Shown piece after piece: positions 24,781 to 33,809 of a stretch of DNA of 64,000 nt. How positions within the stretch are numbered: the stretch's first letter is position 1; each line of letters begins with the position of its first letter. Source of the stretch: Halomonas campaniensis (lineage in GTDB: Bacteria > Pseudomonadota > Gammaproteobacteria > Pseudomonadales > Halomonadaceae). The translations under genes were made by a program, and so were the position numbers. The notes beneath the pieces were generated by a model that did not search any database, had not been told where the DNA came from, and worked only from the letters and a program-made list of their open reading frames with translations. The stretch is taken from positions 49,085 to 113,084 of the forward strand of contig NZ_JPUA01000026.1 of assembly GCF_002211105.1 (NCBI RefSeq), given 5' to 3'.

Positions 24781-25269
24781 GTGAACCTAGATCTGATGAA
24801 TATTGAAATAAGAAATGGAGCGCTAGAATTGGAGACAAGAAAATCATCGCGCTTAATGATTATTGATGAACATGGGCGCTTGCTACTGTTTTTATACAAA
24901 GATGAGCATCAGGCGCCATTTTGGGCAACCGTTGGCGGTGAACTGAGGCCAAGTGAGAACTACGTCGAGGCTGCGAAACGCGAGTTATATGAGGAAACAG
25001 GCTTAATACAGGACGTCGATGAAATGTTAAGAGAACGAGATGACGTCTATGCCGTTGCACGGTCGGTGCCAGCACGTTGGCTTGAGAAGTACTTCTTGGT
25101 TAAATGGCCTGCCAACAGAGAGGTATTTGCTGCAAAGTGGACTGATGAGGAGAAGAGTACGATTCAAACGTGGAAATGGTGGAGCTTGGACGAGCTACTC
25201 GAAAACGAAGCCTCTCTCTTCAAACCTGATTGGATTCCTGATTTGCTTCGCTCTGTGCTGCAGAGATAA
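24781..25269 (+). CDS. NUDIX hydrolase
   Basis: About 162 residues. A complete Nudix box (Gx5Ex7REUxEExGU) is present: GELRPSE, seven residues, then RELYEETGL around residues 54-76. The surrounding LMIIDEHGRLLLF and FWATVGGEL strands fit the fold. Such enzymes hydrolyse nucleoside diphosphates linked to another group; the specificity is not visible. Start GTG 24781 or ATG 24796 are both possible, with no strong ribosome-binding site. Confidence 0.85.
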   Translation: MNLDLMNIEIRNGALELETRKSSRLMIIDEHGRLLLFLYKDEHQAPFWATVGGELRPSENYVEAAKRELYEETGLIQDVDEMLRERDDVYAVARSVPARWLEKYFLVKWPANREVFAAKWTDEEKSTIQTWKWWSLDELLENEASLFKPDWIPDLLRSVLQR

Positions 25270-25332
25270 TATTTATCAAACGATTCTCAATAGTACCTTA
25301 GTCGCAGTTGACCATCAGTAAGGAATATCTTG

Positions 25333-25758
25333 ATGATTCGCAAATATCAGAAAGCGGATATGGATCAAATTTTAGATATCTGGCTTTCAGCATCGGTTAA
25401 AGCACACGCCTTTATTGAATCAGCGTTTTGGGAATCAAAAGTTAGCGAAATGCGTGATGTCTATCTCCCCGCCTCGGAGACCTTTGTATTTGAGTCTGGG
25501 GCTCAAATAGCTGGATTTTATAGCCTGTATGAAAATACGTTGGCTGCTGTTTTTGTGGCACCAAGCTTGCAGGGTAAGGGCGTGGGCACAGCGCTGATTG
25601 ATTATGCCAAGAGCAGAAGGGAGTGTTTGCAACTGACGGTCTACCGTGAGAACGATCCAAGTATCCATTTCTATAAGAAGCATGGATTTATTTCATTGGG
25701 GGAGCAGATGGATGAACGAACTGGTCATCCAGAGTTGGTTATGGAGTATTACGGTTAA
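25333..25758 (+). CDS. GNAT-family N-acetyltransferase, YiaC-like
   Basis: 141 residues from ATG 25333 with agga just upstream. MIRKYQKADMDQILDIWLSASVKAHAFI at the start, then AAVFVAPSLQGKGVGTALIDYAK (acetyl-CoA binding motif) and NDPSIHFYKKHGF resemble E. coli YiaC, a protein lysine acetyltransferase, in length and block order. The similarity is by eye and a small-molecule substrate is equally possible. Confidence 0.82.
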   Translation: MIRKYQKADMDQILDIWLSASVKAHAFIESAFWESKVSEMRDVYLPASETFVFESGAQIAGFYSLYENTLAAVFVAPSLQGKGVGTALIDYAKSRRECLQLTVYRENDPSIHFYKKHGFISLGEQMDERTGHPELVMEYYG

Positions 25759-25825
25759 CAGCGGTGAAACAGCGGCTAATCAGTGGGTTGGGGTTGGCTT
25801 GGCATTGTGTACCCAGGAGTGTTCG

Positions 25826-26260
25826 ATGAAAGGTGAGTGTCTATGTGGAGAGGTAGTGTTTGAAATTGAGGGTGAGTTACCAAACCTCTACCAATGTCAC
25901 TGTTCCTTGTGTCGCAAAGCGACGGGATCTAACGCTAACGCTGCCACTTTTGTGGAAGGCAAGAGCTTTCGCTGGATTTCAGGTCAGTCGAACATCTGCT
26001 CTTTTCAAAAGCCAACCGGCTATCGGAGTGATTTTTGTTCAGGCTGCGGCAGCCCGGTGCCCAACAGGTTGAGAGACACCGATTTAATATGGGTTCCAGC
26101 CGGTTTACTGGAGGAGATGGCGGTTGCTCAAGTGGCTGTGCATCTCCATTTTTCTTCGTCCGCCTTGTGGGCGCAAGAATCCGATAACTGTATTCGGCTG
26201 GCCGGTGGCCCCGATAGTCTGGAGTCGCTTAACCAGGCATTGCGGAGGAGAAGCTGTTGA
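25826..26260 (+). CDS. GFA-family (Mss4-like) zinc protein
   Basis: 144 residues from ATG 25826, with caggagt upstream. Cysteine pairs are in GECLCGEV, QCHCSLCRKATG and CSGCGSPVP, which bind zinc in the glutathione-dependent formaldehyde-activating (GFA/Mss4-like) fold. Most members have unproven function. A longer in-frame start at 25646 lies inside the preceding acetyltransferase and lacks support. Confidence 0.85.
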   Translation: MKGECLCGEVVFEIEGELPNLYQCHCSLCRKATGSNANAATFVEGKSFRWISGQSNICSFQKPTGYRSDFCSGCGSPVPNRLRDTDLIWVPAGLLEEMAVAQVAVHLHFSSSALWAQESDNCIRLAGGPDSLESLNQALRRRSC

Positions 26261-26522
26261 GCGAGACGAAATCTTTACCATGAGGCTGAAATGCCCTCCA
26301 ATGCTTCCAGCATGCGGTTTAATGGCGCTGCCAGCTAAAGATGACCTCACAAGCAAAACATACCAATATTCCAACACAGAAACCGTCAAATGAACGCCCG
26401 TGGAGCCGTCTCCAAAGGGTATAATGTCATCTGCCACAGTAGGGTGGCTTCGCTACAAGCGTTATATTTCAGCAGGTTAATTTGCTTGTTACTATTTTTA
26501 AATAGAGAAAAGGTAGTCGTTC

Positions 26523-26945
26523 ATGATCAATACCAAAATATACAAGGCAGTTTACGAACTGGCTGAAAAACTCATGAAGGCTGCCGATAAAGAGGATAGA
26601 GAGGCTTTCGATGCGCTCTATGCGCAGTTGGAAGCGATCTGCACCGAGAACGAAAATAGCGATAAAGATCACCCAGAACAGTGGGAAACCCTGGCTGATT
26701 TTACTGAAGAGCTTGATGAGGCGCTGGCTGTTTACGAGAAAGCCTTCGAAAAAGCCGTCGCGATTAATTCCAAAGACCACATGTCATCGATAGCTTTCTC
26801 CATGGCAAAATTGCAAGTTGAACTGGGTCAGACCGACGCGGCGATCAGCAATCTTAAAAATGCCCAGATCACTGCCAACAAGATTGAAGATGGCGAGCTC
26901 AAAGATGAAATTGATGAACTGCTTGAGAAGCTGACGGCAGGCTAG
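26523..26945 (+). CDS. Acidic helical (TPR-like) hypothetical protein
   Basis: 140 residues, strongly acidic and fully alpha-helical by composition. Paired helices of about 34 residues (VYELAEKLMKAADKEDREAF and ALAVYEKAFEKAVAINSKD) followed by SIAFSMAKLQVELGQTDAAI look like tetratricopeptide repeats. There is no signal or membrane segment. The function is unknown; TPR proteins usually mediate protein contacts. The acidic composition fits a halophilic cytoplasm. Confidence 0.7.
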   Translation: MINTKIYKAVYELAEKLMKAADKEDREAFDALYAQLEAICTENENSDKDHPEQWETLADFTEELDEALAVYEKAFEKAVAINSKDHMSSIAFSMAKLQVELGQTDAAISNLKNAQITANKIEDGELKDEIDELLEKLTAG

Positions 26946-27053
26946 GCTTGCTAGGTTACTGATTTTCCGATTATTCATCCGATTATTCATGATAGACGCA
27001 GATGCACATAAAGCCTCATTGTGCTGGGTTTGCCTAAGACTAGGGACACTATT

Positions 27054-27545
27054 TTGACCAATAACGATATTTTTCGCCGCATACGTTACACCTTCGATTT
27101 AAAAGACAGCACCATCGTGGATATCTTCGCCTTGGCAGAGGTCAGCGTGGCTCAAGAGCAGGTCACTGCCTGGCTGAAAAAGGATGATGACGACGCCTTT
27201 GTCACCATGAAGAACCGAGAGTTGGCGGCGTTTTTGAACGGCTTTATTAGCTTTAAGCGTGGCAAGCGCGAAGGGCCTCAGCCCGTGCCAGAGTCGCAGT
27301 TGAACAACAACATGGTGTTCCAGAAGCTGCGCATCGCGCTGAATCTAAAGGCTGACGATATTTTGGCAGCGTTTGAATTGGCTGGCTTCAACATAAGTAA
27401 CCATGAATTAAGTGCGTTTTTCCGCAAGCCGAGCCATAAGAATTATCGCGAGTGCAAAGATCAGGTGCTGCGCAATTTTTTGCTCGGTATTCAGCTTCAA
27501 TTGCGGCCAAATCAGGCTGCTTCTAGCTCAAGCACTGAGTCCTGA
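27054..27545 (+). CDS. DUF1456 family protein (YehS-like)
   Basis: 163 residues from TTG 27054 (aggga at 27042-27046; GTG 27021 is an alternative). The protein has two copies of an approximately 70-residue domain: LTNNDIFRRIRYTFDLKD...AWLKKDDD...LAAFLNGFI, and NNNMVFQKLRIALNLKADDILA...FRKPSHKNYRECKDQVLRNFL. This matches E. coli YehS (DUF1456) in length and blocks. The function is uncharacterised. Confidence 0.85.
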   Translation: MTNNDIFRRIRYTFDLKDSTIVDIFALAEVSVAQEQVTAWLKKDDDDAFVTMKNRELAAFLNGFISFKRGKREGPQPVPESQLNNNMVFQKLRIALNLKADDILAAFELAGFNISNHELSAFFRKPSHKNYRECKDQVLRNFLLGIQLQLRPNQAASSSSTES

Positions 27546-27727
27546 GTTCATAGCTTTGGCTTCAGTGAGTTCAAAAGAATTGAAGCCCTCGTTGAGTTTT
27601 CAGCTTCTTCGCCACATCATCGCCACGCTTAACCTCTTCATTGAGCTGCCCCCACTGCTGGTAGCTGCTTTTATCAAACGTTGAGGCCGATAAAGCCCAG
27701 CGAGGATCGTCACAGGGGAGAAGGTTT

Positions 27728-28123
27728 GTGATCAAGCAAGTAGGCAGGGTTAAAATTCAACCTAAGCACAGGGCGACGTGTCACTGCGGCATAGTGGAGC
27801 TCGCACTTGATTTGCCTGAAGGGCTTGTCGACCCGAAAAGGTGTAACTGTTCTATTTGCAGGCGCAGAGGCGCTGTCATGGCCTATGTGCCGTTGAGCGG
27901 CCTTCGCGTTCTCCGCGGCGCTGAGCATTTAAAGCTATATCAGTTCAATTCGAGCGTCGCTAAGCACTACTTCTGTTCAAACTGCGGCGTCTACACTCAC
28001 CACCAAACGCGCTCCAATCCCAATGTGTATGGATTTAATGTCGGGTGTTTGGAAGGTGTTAATCCCTATGACTTGGACGATTTGCCGGTTAGCGACGGTA
28101 TTAACCATGAATCTGATCAATAG
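27728..28123 (+). CDS. GFA-family (Mss4-like) zinc protein
   Basis: 131 residues from GTG 27728, preceded by gggagaagg. Zinc-ligand cysteines occur in TCHCGIVE, CNCSICRRRGAVM and FCSNCGVYTHHQ. This is the second GFA-family gene in 2 kb, but its sequence belongs to another subgroup (with the THHQTRSNPN block) than the gene at 25826, so they are not recent duplicates. The function is unproven. Confidence 0.85.
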   Translation: MIKQVGRVKIQPKHRATCHCGIVELALDLPEGLVDPKRCNCSICRRRGAVMAYVPLSGLRVLRGAEHLKLYQFNSSVAKHYFCSNCGVYTHHQTRSNPNVYGFNVGCLEGVNPYDLDDLPVSDGINHESDQ

Positions 28124-28210
28124 CAGGGGATAAGGAAGGCGTAATTTTATGGTTTGGTTGGTTCTGTGCAGCTTCATAGCTAAAGACAGCCATACGAGTA
28201 AGGCATTCAG

Positions 28211-28756
28211 ATGGATCATGAAGCGGTGATCAAACGCTGGGTGACGAACGATCCGGTGCGGATGGAGGCGCTTACTATAGCGGCTGCTCAGAAACTACCG
28301 GGTTGGTGCCTCGCCGCTGGATTCGTTAGAAATTTAGTGTGGGACAAGCTACACGACTTTTCATCGAGTACGCCGCTAAACGACATTGATTTAATTTACT
28401 TCGATCAACAAGATATGAGCGATGCTCGTGACCGGGAAATTGAAGGCGAGTTAAGGGCCGCTTCGAAGCTCCCGTGGTCGGTAAAGAACCAAGCAAGAAT
28501 GCACGAGCGAAATAGGGACTGCCCGTATACCTCAACGGAAGATGCCATGAGTTTCTGGGTTGAAGTAGAGACGGCCGTAGGTGCTTCAATGGCTGATGAT
28601 GGAGAAGTCATTATTGTGGCTCCCTTTGGTGTTAAGCCACTGTTTGACTATACCATCACATTAAATCCCAAAAGGCCAAAGCGAGTAGATTTTGAGGCCC
28701 GCATATATAGCAAGCGGTGGTTGAAAACCTGGCCTAGACTGGTCGTAAATACCTAA
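28211..28756 (+). CDS. Nucleotidyltransferase family protein (DUF925/NTP_transf_6)
   Basis: 181 residues. The blocks GWCLAAGFVRNLVWD, LNDIDLIYFD (candidate catalytic DID), FWVEVETAVGASMADDGEVIIVAPFGVKPLFDYTI and FEARIYSKRWLKTWP fit the DUF925 nucleotidyltransferase family. The substrate is unknown. It ends the run of small plus-strand genes; a hairpin follows before the oppositely oriented neighbours. Confidence 0.83.
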   Translation: MDHEAVIKRWVTNDPVRMEALTIAAAQKLPGWCLAAGFVRNLVWDKLHDFSSSTPLNDIDLIYFDQQDMSDARDREIEGELRAASKLPWSVKNQARMHERNRDCPYTSTEDAMSFWVEVETAVGASMADDGEVIIVAPFGVKPLFDYTITLNPKRPKRVDFEARIYSKRWLKTWPRLVVNT

Positions 28757-28899
28757 TATGAAGTAAATGGTTTTTAGAGTATATGTAACGCCTTGGCTCC
28801 GTTGATAATTAGTTATCAGGTATGGTGGGCAATAACTCTTCCCGTTAACATCATAGCAGCGAAGGTCTCAGCCAATGTTGAAAGGCATTACAGCCAGTA

Positions 28900-28928
28900 A
28901 GCCGCTAGGTGGCTAAACCCCAGCGGCT
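28900..28928. terminator. Hairpin between convergent genes
   Basis: agccgct 28900-28906 pairs with agcggct 28922-28928. The loop can extend the stem partly (aggtgg/aacccc). It lies between the nucleotidyltransferase gene and the minus-strand YrhK-like gene. There is no good T-tract, so termination is only plausible. Confidence 0.4.
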
Positions 28929-28953
28929 ATATCAACGCCAAATATTGAATCAA

Positions 28954-29160
28954 TTAAACAATTTTCTCACCACTACTTTTCATGCTTATTACGTAAATAA
29001 TAAACATGATCAGCGAGCCCATGACAAAACACCATACGCCTACGGTTGCGTAGCTCGCAAAAGCGGGAAGAAACAAAAGACTGCCAAAGAAGAAAAATAA
29101 GCTTGATAAGAGACCGAGTAGGTTGGGTAGCTGTTGATGCTGTGCCATCTCACTGTTCAT
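28954..29160 (-). CDS. YrhK-like small membrane protein
   Basis: 68 residues. Two hydrophobic helices (LLGLLSSLFFFFGSLLFLP and GVWCFVMGSLIMFIIYVI) are joined by a short loop AFASYATV. The FFFGSLLFLP...TVGVWCFVMGS pattern is that of YrhK-domain proteins, found in single or double copies in bacterial membranes with unknown role. It lies immediately downstream of the AhpD-like gene on the same strand and may be co-transcribed. Confidence 0.7.
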   Translation of the reverse strand: MNSEMAQHQQLPNLLGLLSSLFFFFGSLLFLPAFASYATVGVWCFVMGSLIMFIIYVISMKSSGEKIV

Positions 29161-29205
29161 TTTATTTCCTTGTCTGCAATATTACTTTCAAGTGCTTCAT
29201 CGGGC

Positions 29206-29661
29206 TTAAATAGTGATGTCGGGTGAAAACTGAAAGCCTACCGATATCCGATTCCAACTGTTGATTTGGACAATAATGGCGGTGAGGTCAATTAGCCCCT
29301 GCTCACCAAACGCATCTAGTGCGTTTTGATAGTCGCTGTCACTTACCGCTTGCTGGCTGACATGGGTTAGTGCTTCGGCCCAGGCGAGCGCGGCGCGCTC
29401 TTGAGTGCTGAAGCAGGGAGCTTCACGCCAAGCAGGCAATACATCCAGGCGCACCTGGTGCTCGCCGTCGTCTCTGGCCTCTTGCGAATGCATGTGCTGA
29501 CAAAAGCAGCAGTGATTAATTTGCGAAACCCGCAGGTTTACTAAGTGAATGATCGAGCGATTAACCGTTGAGTCTGAAGCAACATTGCCTAAGGCGGTCA
29601 GGTTCTTAGCTAGGCGTGGTACAAGGCGATACACTGACTGTTGAGACATACGAGTAGACAT
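29206..29661 (-). CDS. AhpD/carboxymuconolactone decarboxylase-like protein
   Basis: 151 residues. The motif NHCCFCQHMHSQEAR contains the redox CxxC of the AhpD/CMD fold with its following His. RAALAWAEALTH and LTAIIVQINSWNRI complete the family pattern. Members often act as alkylhydroperoxide reductants or general peroxidases; the activity here is inferred. An AraC-type regulator lies directly upstream on the same strand and may control it. Confidence 0.83.
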   Translation of the reverse strand: MSTRMSQQSVYRLVPRLAKNLTALGNVASDSTVNRSIIHLVNLRVSQINHCCFCQHMHSQEARDDGEHQVRLDVLPAWREAPCFSTQERAALAWAEALTHVSQQAVSDSDYQNALDAFGEQGLIDLTAIIVQINSWNRISVGFQFSPDITI

Positions 29662-29713
29662 GTGGGTGACCTCGATGAGTAAGTTGGGAGCTCAGCTTAA
29701 CGTCGAGGTTTTT

Positions 29714-30532
29714 TTATGCCTTGTAAATTTGCGACAGTTTGCGTTTGCGATAGGCGGCGGGTGTTTCATAGGCAAGTGATTGGAAGGCGTGGGTGAAGTG
29801 AGCTTGGTCATAGTAACCGCATTGCAGCGCTATTTCCGCTAGAGGCAGTGTGGTTGCAAGCAATCCGTGGCGGGCACGGTTTAGCCGGGCATAGGCGACT
29901 AATTGGCCGGGGGTAACGCCCACCTCGCGCTTTAATTTGCGTTCCAGGGTACGTCTGGTAAACCCTAGCGTGGTACCTAACTGTTGGGGTGGAAGTTGTA
30001 GCTCTCTAATGGCTTGAACAATCGTAGTGATACGGCTATTGGCAGGTGGCTGGCTCTTTAGTCGATCTAACAACCATGTTTCCAGCAGGCGTAATCCCTG
30101 TTGTGAGTCCAACTGGTAGAGGCGCTCTACCACAGGCATTAATCCTTGCAACCTTAATTTTTGCACACTTAGTTCTTCAAGCTCGTTATCCATGCGATGG
30201 TATGTATCTGTGAATGCTTCGGGTAGTAAGCCCAGCAAGCTGTGGGCGCCTGCCGCTTTAAAGCGAATGCCCAAACAGGGTGTGGTTGTGTCGAGTGTTT
30301 CTATTAACGTTCGCCTGTTGAAACAGAGTGTGATGAGGGGGCGGGAGCTGGAGAGTTTAATGCTAAGACTAGCCCCTGCATCGGGGTAGAACTTTTCGGT
30401 TCTGGGTTCAGTGAGGTGACCTGGAGTTCCCATTGACCAAAAGCATTGAACCCAAGGCGTTAATCGCCTATCAGGCAGGCGATGCCGGAAGTTTAGATAG
30501 TCAGTGTTGCTGGGCAGAATGAGGTCAGTCAT
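29714..30532 (-). CDS. AraC-family transcriptional regulator
   Basis: 272 residues. The N-terminal half has the LTPWVQCFWSM...FYPDAGASL pattern of AraC regulators with a DUF6597-type sensor domain. The C-terminal double HTH runs from about residue 170 (QLGTTLGFTRRTLERKLKREVGVTPGQL) and ends IALQCGYYDQAHFTHAFQSLAYETPAAYRK, a canonical AraC/XylS signature. It is the first gene upstream of the AhpD-like gene on the same strand. The effector is unknown. Confidence 0.85.
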   Translation of the reverse strand: MTDLILPSNTDYLNFRHRLPDRRLTPWVQCFWSMGTPGHLTEPRTEKFYPDAGASLSIKLSSSRPLITLCFNRRTLIETLDTTTPCLGIRFKAAGAHSLLGLLPEAFTDTYHRMDNELEELSVQKLRLQGLMPVVERLYQLDSQQGLRLLETWLLDRLKSQPPANSRITTIVQAIRELQLPPQQLGTTLGFTRRTLERKLKREVGVTPGQLVAYARLNRARHGLLATTLPLAEIALQCGYYDQAHFTHAFQSLAYETPAAYRKRKLSQIYKA

Positions 30533-30577
30533 GGCGTCAGTCAGCGATAGGTTTTACCAATAGTAGCTCTTATTGCC

Positions 30578-31585
30578 TCAATCAAGCAGTTTTTGGGAGC
30601 AGGCCCGCCGCCACACGCTAGGCGGCGTATTTTCCTGGCGAGCCCAACTGCGCCTTAGCTGACGTTCATCACCGAACCCGGAGGCTTCGGCGATGCGTGC
30701 TAGCGTCCAGGTCGTTTCGGTCATCAACGCTTTGGCTCGCTGCAGGCGTAACCCCATAATATAGTCGCCAACCAGCATGCCGGTGAGGTTTTTGAATTGC
30801 CGGCGGAAATGGCGCTCGCTCATGGCGGCCTGAGCCGCCAGCGTTTCAATTGGCCACCTTTGAGAGGGCGCGGCGCAGATGGCATCTTGAACGCGATGCA
30901 GCCGTTCATCCACATGATTGCGGCCCTCAAGCCAGGCGCCCAGTTGAGGCTCCTGACCGCTGCGGCGAAGATACAGCACCATTTCCCGCGCTACCGCCAA
31001 GGCCAGTGAATGGCCGCAAGCACGGGTCAGCCAGTAAAGCATGGTATCGATCCCCGTTGAGATCCCCGCGCTGGTTAAATAGCGACCGTCCTCGGTAAAG
31101 ATACAATCACTTTGTACTTTTGCTTGAGGGGCTTTGGACTGCAATTGCTCGATTAGCGTGTGGTGGGTGGTACAGCGTCGCCCCGCTAACAGACCAGCAT
31201 CCGCCAGTAACAGCGTGCCGGAGCAAACGGTCATTAGCGTATCCGCACAGTGGGCATTCGCCTTGAGCCAAGCGATACACTCTTGTTGTGCCATTGGCTC
31301 AAGGCTATTGCGATACTGCCCCGGAATCAGCAGTAAATCTTGAGGGTGAAGCTGTTCAGGTAGTGGGTCAATGCCGCTAAGGGTAAGCGGCCCTAACCAC
31401 TGCATGGCCGACTTGGGGCCGATATAGCGTACTCGGACGTCTATTGAGAGCCGATCGGCGCACTGCAAAACCTGTAGCGGGCCAATCAAATCAAGCGGCA
31501 CCTGGCCGGGCATCATCAGTACCGCCACCCGCAAAGTGGTGGCTCTTCGGGATGGCGGTTGGCTATTTGATTGCTCTTCACTCAC
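30578..31585 (-). CDS. GlxA-family transcriptional regulator (DJ-1/PfpI + AraC HTH)
   Basis: 335 residues from GTG 31585. The N-terminal DJ-1/PfpI-like domain shows LRVAVLMMPGQVPLDLIGPLQ and VCSGTLLLADAGLLAGRRCTTHH. The C-terminal AraC HTH shows SERHFRRQFKNLTGMLVGDYI and IAEASGFGDERQLRRSW. GTG overlaps the stop of the upstream isochorismatase-like gene (GTGAGTGA), so the two are coupled; a start at 31696 would lie deep inside that gene. Regulators of this class often control nitrogenous or amide compound catabolism. Confidence 0.85.
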   Translation of the reverse strand: MSEEQSNSQPPSRRATTLRVAVLMMPGQVPLDLIGPLQVLQCADRLSIDVRVRYIGPKSAMQWLGPLTLSGIDPLPEQLHPQDLLLIPGQYRNSLEPMAQQECIAWLKANAHCADTLMTVCSGTLLLADAGLLAGRRCTTHHTLIEQLQSKAPQAKVQSDCIFTEDGRYLTSAGISTGIDTMLYWLTRACGHSLALAVAREMVLYLRRSGQEPQLGAWLEGRNHVDERLHRVQDAICAAPSQRWPIETLAAQAAMSERHFRRQFKNLTGMLVGDYIMGLRLQRAKALMTETTWTLARIAEASGFGDERQLRRSWARQENTPPSVWRRACSQKLLD

Positions 31586-32156
31586 GCGTGCTTTGCCATT
31601 CGTTGACCATGTCTTGTGTATTGATAATACGCGCAAAACGGCCTTCAAGTACCAGTTCGGTGCGCGCCTTAATATCATCCGCTGACCAGGTGACACCTTG
31701 GCGCGTCATAGGGAACGTCAGGGTAGCGTCGCTGATAAAGTCGACGCTAAAGCCCAAATCCGACGCTACTCGGGCGGTGGTTTCACAGCACTGCTCGGTA
31801 CGAATACCACTAATCGCCAGCCGTTCAATGCCACGCTCCCGTAACCAGCCTTCAAGCGAGGTGTCGGTAAAGGCGTTATGGACACGTTTATGATAGGTCA
31901 CCACTACTTCATCATTAAAGCCATCAAGCGGACGAATCAGGCCATTCTTGGGGTCAAAAGCTCCTTGACTGCCAGGCTCTTCATGCAGAATGCGGATAAC
32001 GGGAATACTGTTTGCCTGTGCGGCGTTAAGCACTGCGCGCTGCTTGGGACGCCATGCCTGAGCCAGCGATTCTACCCAGTAATCGCGGGCGGGAAAGGAG
32101 GCTTGAACGTCAATTAATAGCAAGGCGGTATTAGGCTGGCTCATGGCTAATCTCAT
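31578..32156 (-). CDS. Isochorismatase-like cysteine hydrolase
   Basis: About 188-192 residues (start ATG 32156 or the internal MSQPN ATG 32144). The catalytic triad is visible: Asp in LLLIDVQASF, Lys in VVTYHKRVHNAF and Cys in ISGIRTEQCCETT, with the cis-peptide region before it. Members hydrolyse amides or ureas (nicotinamidase, ureidoacrylate or biuret-type) or isochorismate. The coupled GlxA-type regulator suggests catabolism of a small amide, but the substrate is not known. Confidence 0.87.
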   Translation of the reverse strand: MRLAMSQPNTALLLIDVQASFPARDYWVESLAQAWRPKQRAVLNAAQANSIPVIRILHEEPGSQGAFDPKNGLIRPLDGFNDEVVVTYHKRVHNAFTDTSLEGWLRERGIERLAISGIRTEQCCETTARVASDLGFSVDFISDATLTFPMTRQGVTWSADDIKARTELVLEGRFARIINTQDMVNEWQSTRE

Positions 32157-32301
32157 TGTGTTGAAGTGAGGTTACAGATTAGCTTTTCTACATTCAGCCA
32201 ACGATGCGTTGGCCGGTCACAAAGGGGGCAATTTCGGCCATGGGTGGCCAATGTGTTCTAGCGGACAGCACGGCAGGGGGATTCGTAGATACAAACAGGG
32301 T

Positions 32302-33045
32302 TTATTTCTTCACACAGACAAAAATAGCGTTCCCTGAGGTGTTCTCCCAAGGGATGATTTTTTCATAGTTATGCTCAAACAGATGAACCTCGAAGTAGGG
32401 CTCTAAAAGTGTCACTAACTCTGCAAAGCTGACCGCCACCATAGGGTGCTCATCGTTCCACACCTGCGTTCCATCAGCGTCCGTCTTTTCAATACTAAGC
32501 CTGAGAGACTGCTTTTCACCCTGCCCGCTATAGTGCCATCCGGAGCGGAACGTGAATAATTCACTACCCTGTTTGGCACTATGTTTAACGAATAGACCGT
32601 TATCAATTTTCTCTTTATCGACAGCGTTAAAACAGAAAACACCGCCAGACTTGAGTGCGCGGTGCACACTGGTCATGCACATCTTTAGCTTTTCAATACC
32701 AGCGTTGTAGTGGATTGAGTATAAAAAGCAGGTAATTAGGTCGAGGGGTGCGCTCACCTCGAAGCTGCCCATATCTTGCAGGGTGAACTGGGCTTCTGGA
32801 CAACGTGTGGCGGCGATATCCAGCATCGGTTGGTTGATATCCAGTCCGCTACTGGCATAGCCGAAATCAATGAAATGGCGCACGTGTGGGCCGGTGCCAC
32901 AGGCTAAATCCAAGTGTGCGGTTTCGCCGTTACCGAAAATCTGCTGCAGCCTATGAATGGCGTTGCTTTGCGCGGGGTAGTCGATATCTACACACATTAA
33001 ATCGTAGTAGCCAGAGAGGTCGGTATAGAGTGCGTTGAAGGACAT
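32302..33045 (-). CDS. Class I SAM-dependent methyltransferase
   Basis: 247 residues. Motif I HLDLACGTGPHVRHF is near residues 44-58, followed by GLDINQPML (acidic residue binding the ribose), FTLQDMGSF, and LITCFLYSIHYN for motif IV. The C-terminal part (EHPMVAVSFAELVTLLEPYFEVHLFEHNYE) is typical of small-molecule methyltransferases. It is monocistronic, with no neighbouring pathway genes. The substrate is unknown. Confidence 0.82.
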   Translation of the reverse strand: MSFNALYTDLSGYYDLMCVDIDYPAQSNAIHRLQQIFGNGETAHLDLACGTGPHVRHFIDFGYASSGLDINQPMLDIAATRCPEAQFTLQDMGSFEVSAPLDLITCFLYSIHYNAGIEKLKMCMTSVHRALKSGGVFCFNAVDKEKIDNGLFVKHSAKQGSELFTFRSGWHYSGQGEKQSLRLSIEKTDADGTQVWNDEHPMVAVSFAELVTLLEPYFEVHLFEHNYEKIIPWENTSGNAIFVCVKK

Positions 33046-33194
33046 GTTCGCCTAATGGTGGGAGCTAAAGAGGGTAGGGGCGCATAGTAAACGAAATACC
33101 GCCTGTGACCCTAAAGAACCCCTGGCGATGACCGATATATATCTAAGAGCATCGAGATTTCTCTGCTCGATCCTAGATGCCAAGAGTGCCTGCT

Positions 33195-33602
33195 ATGCCG
33201 AAAATATTGTCCTTACTATTCGCCCCCTTGCTCCTGATGCTATCCACGCAAGCCCTCTCTCATAAAGATGATGCAGAGGCGGCGGCGTTGGCGTGGCTAG
33301 AATCCATCGATAGTGGGCAGTATGAGCAGGCCTGGGAATCCTCCTCTACACTCCTAAAAAAGCCGCTTTCACCGCACATGCTGGAGCGCACGATTGGTGC
33401 TGCGCGTCGTGACTTTGGCGCTGTACAGTCGCGTCGCCGAGTGGGTATTGTGCGCCAAACCTCTATGCCAGGGGCGCCAAGTGGTGACTACACGGTACTG
33501 ACATTCCAGACGAGTTTTGAGAACAGACCGCAGATCACGGAAACCATCACTCCGTACCTGGAAGAGGGGACGTGGAAAGTCAGTGGTTATTACGTGAACT
33601 AA
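33195..33602 (+). CDS. DUF4019 secreted protein
   Basis: 135 residues from ATG 33195 (ATG 33177 adds six residues). A signal peptide is visible (MPKILSLLFAPLLLMLSTQALS), giving a periplasmic protein. The body has AALAWLESIDSGQYEQAWESSS, RRRVGIVRQTSMPGAPSGDYTVLTFQTSFE and a final EGTWKVSGYYVN, the pattern of DUF4019 domains. The function is unknown. Confidence 0.82.
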   Translation: MPKILSLLFAPLLLMLSTQALSHKDDAEAAALAWLESIDSGQYEQAWESSSTLLKKPLSPHMLERTIGAARRDFGAVQSRRRVGIVRQTSMPGAPSGDYTVLTFQTSFENRPQITETITPYLEEGTWKVSGYYVN

Positions 33603-33809
33603 CTTACTCTTAAAAACGTATTACAACCCTCCCCAGGTCAACATGATCCCCTTGGAGCAGGCTCGTTTTACTCGTCCATCCTGCCATCACATTGTTCATG
33701 ACGAAGCTCAACGTGGCTGCTACGTTAAATAGATGACCTTGTGTAGATCGCCGTGGATCAGCTCCAGATTCTCAGATGGCGTTAAAGGTGTTGAATGCGA
33801 GGAGTGGGT

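Noticed and set aside
26261..26522. Possible gene or regulatory element in the gap before the TPR-like gene
   Set aside because: No frame with a credible start or similarity was seen; only short overlapping frames.
27412..27684. Plus-strand frame overlapping the end of the DUF1456 gene
   Set aside because: It is an out-of-frame shadow, with no independent start signal or recognisable domain.
23300..28900. attC sites between the small GNAT/NUDIX/GFA genes
   Set aside because: No paired RYYYAAC/GTTRRRY boxes with inner L boxes could be found in these gaps, unlike at 17313-18934.
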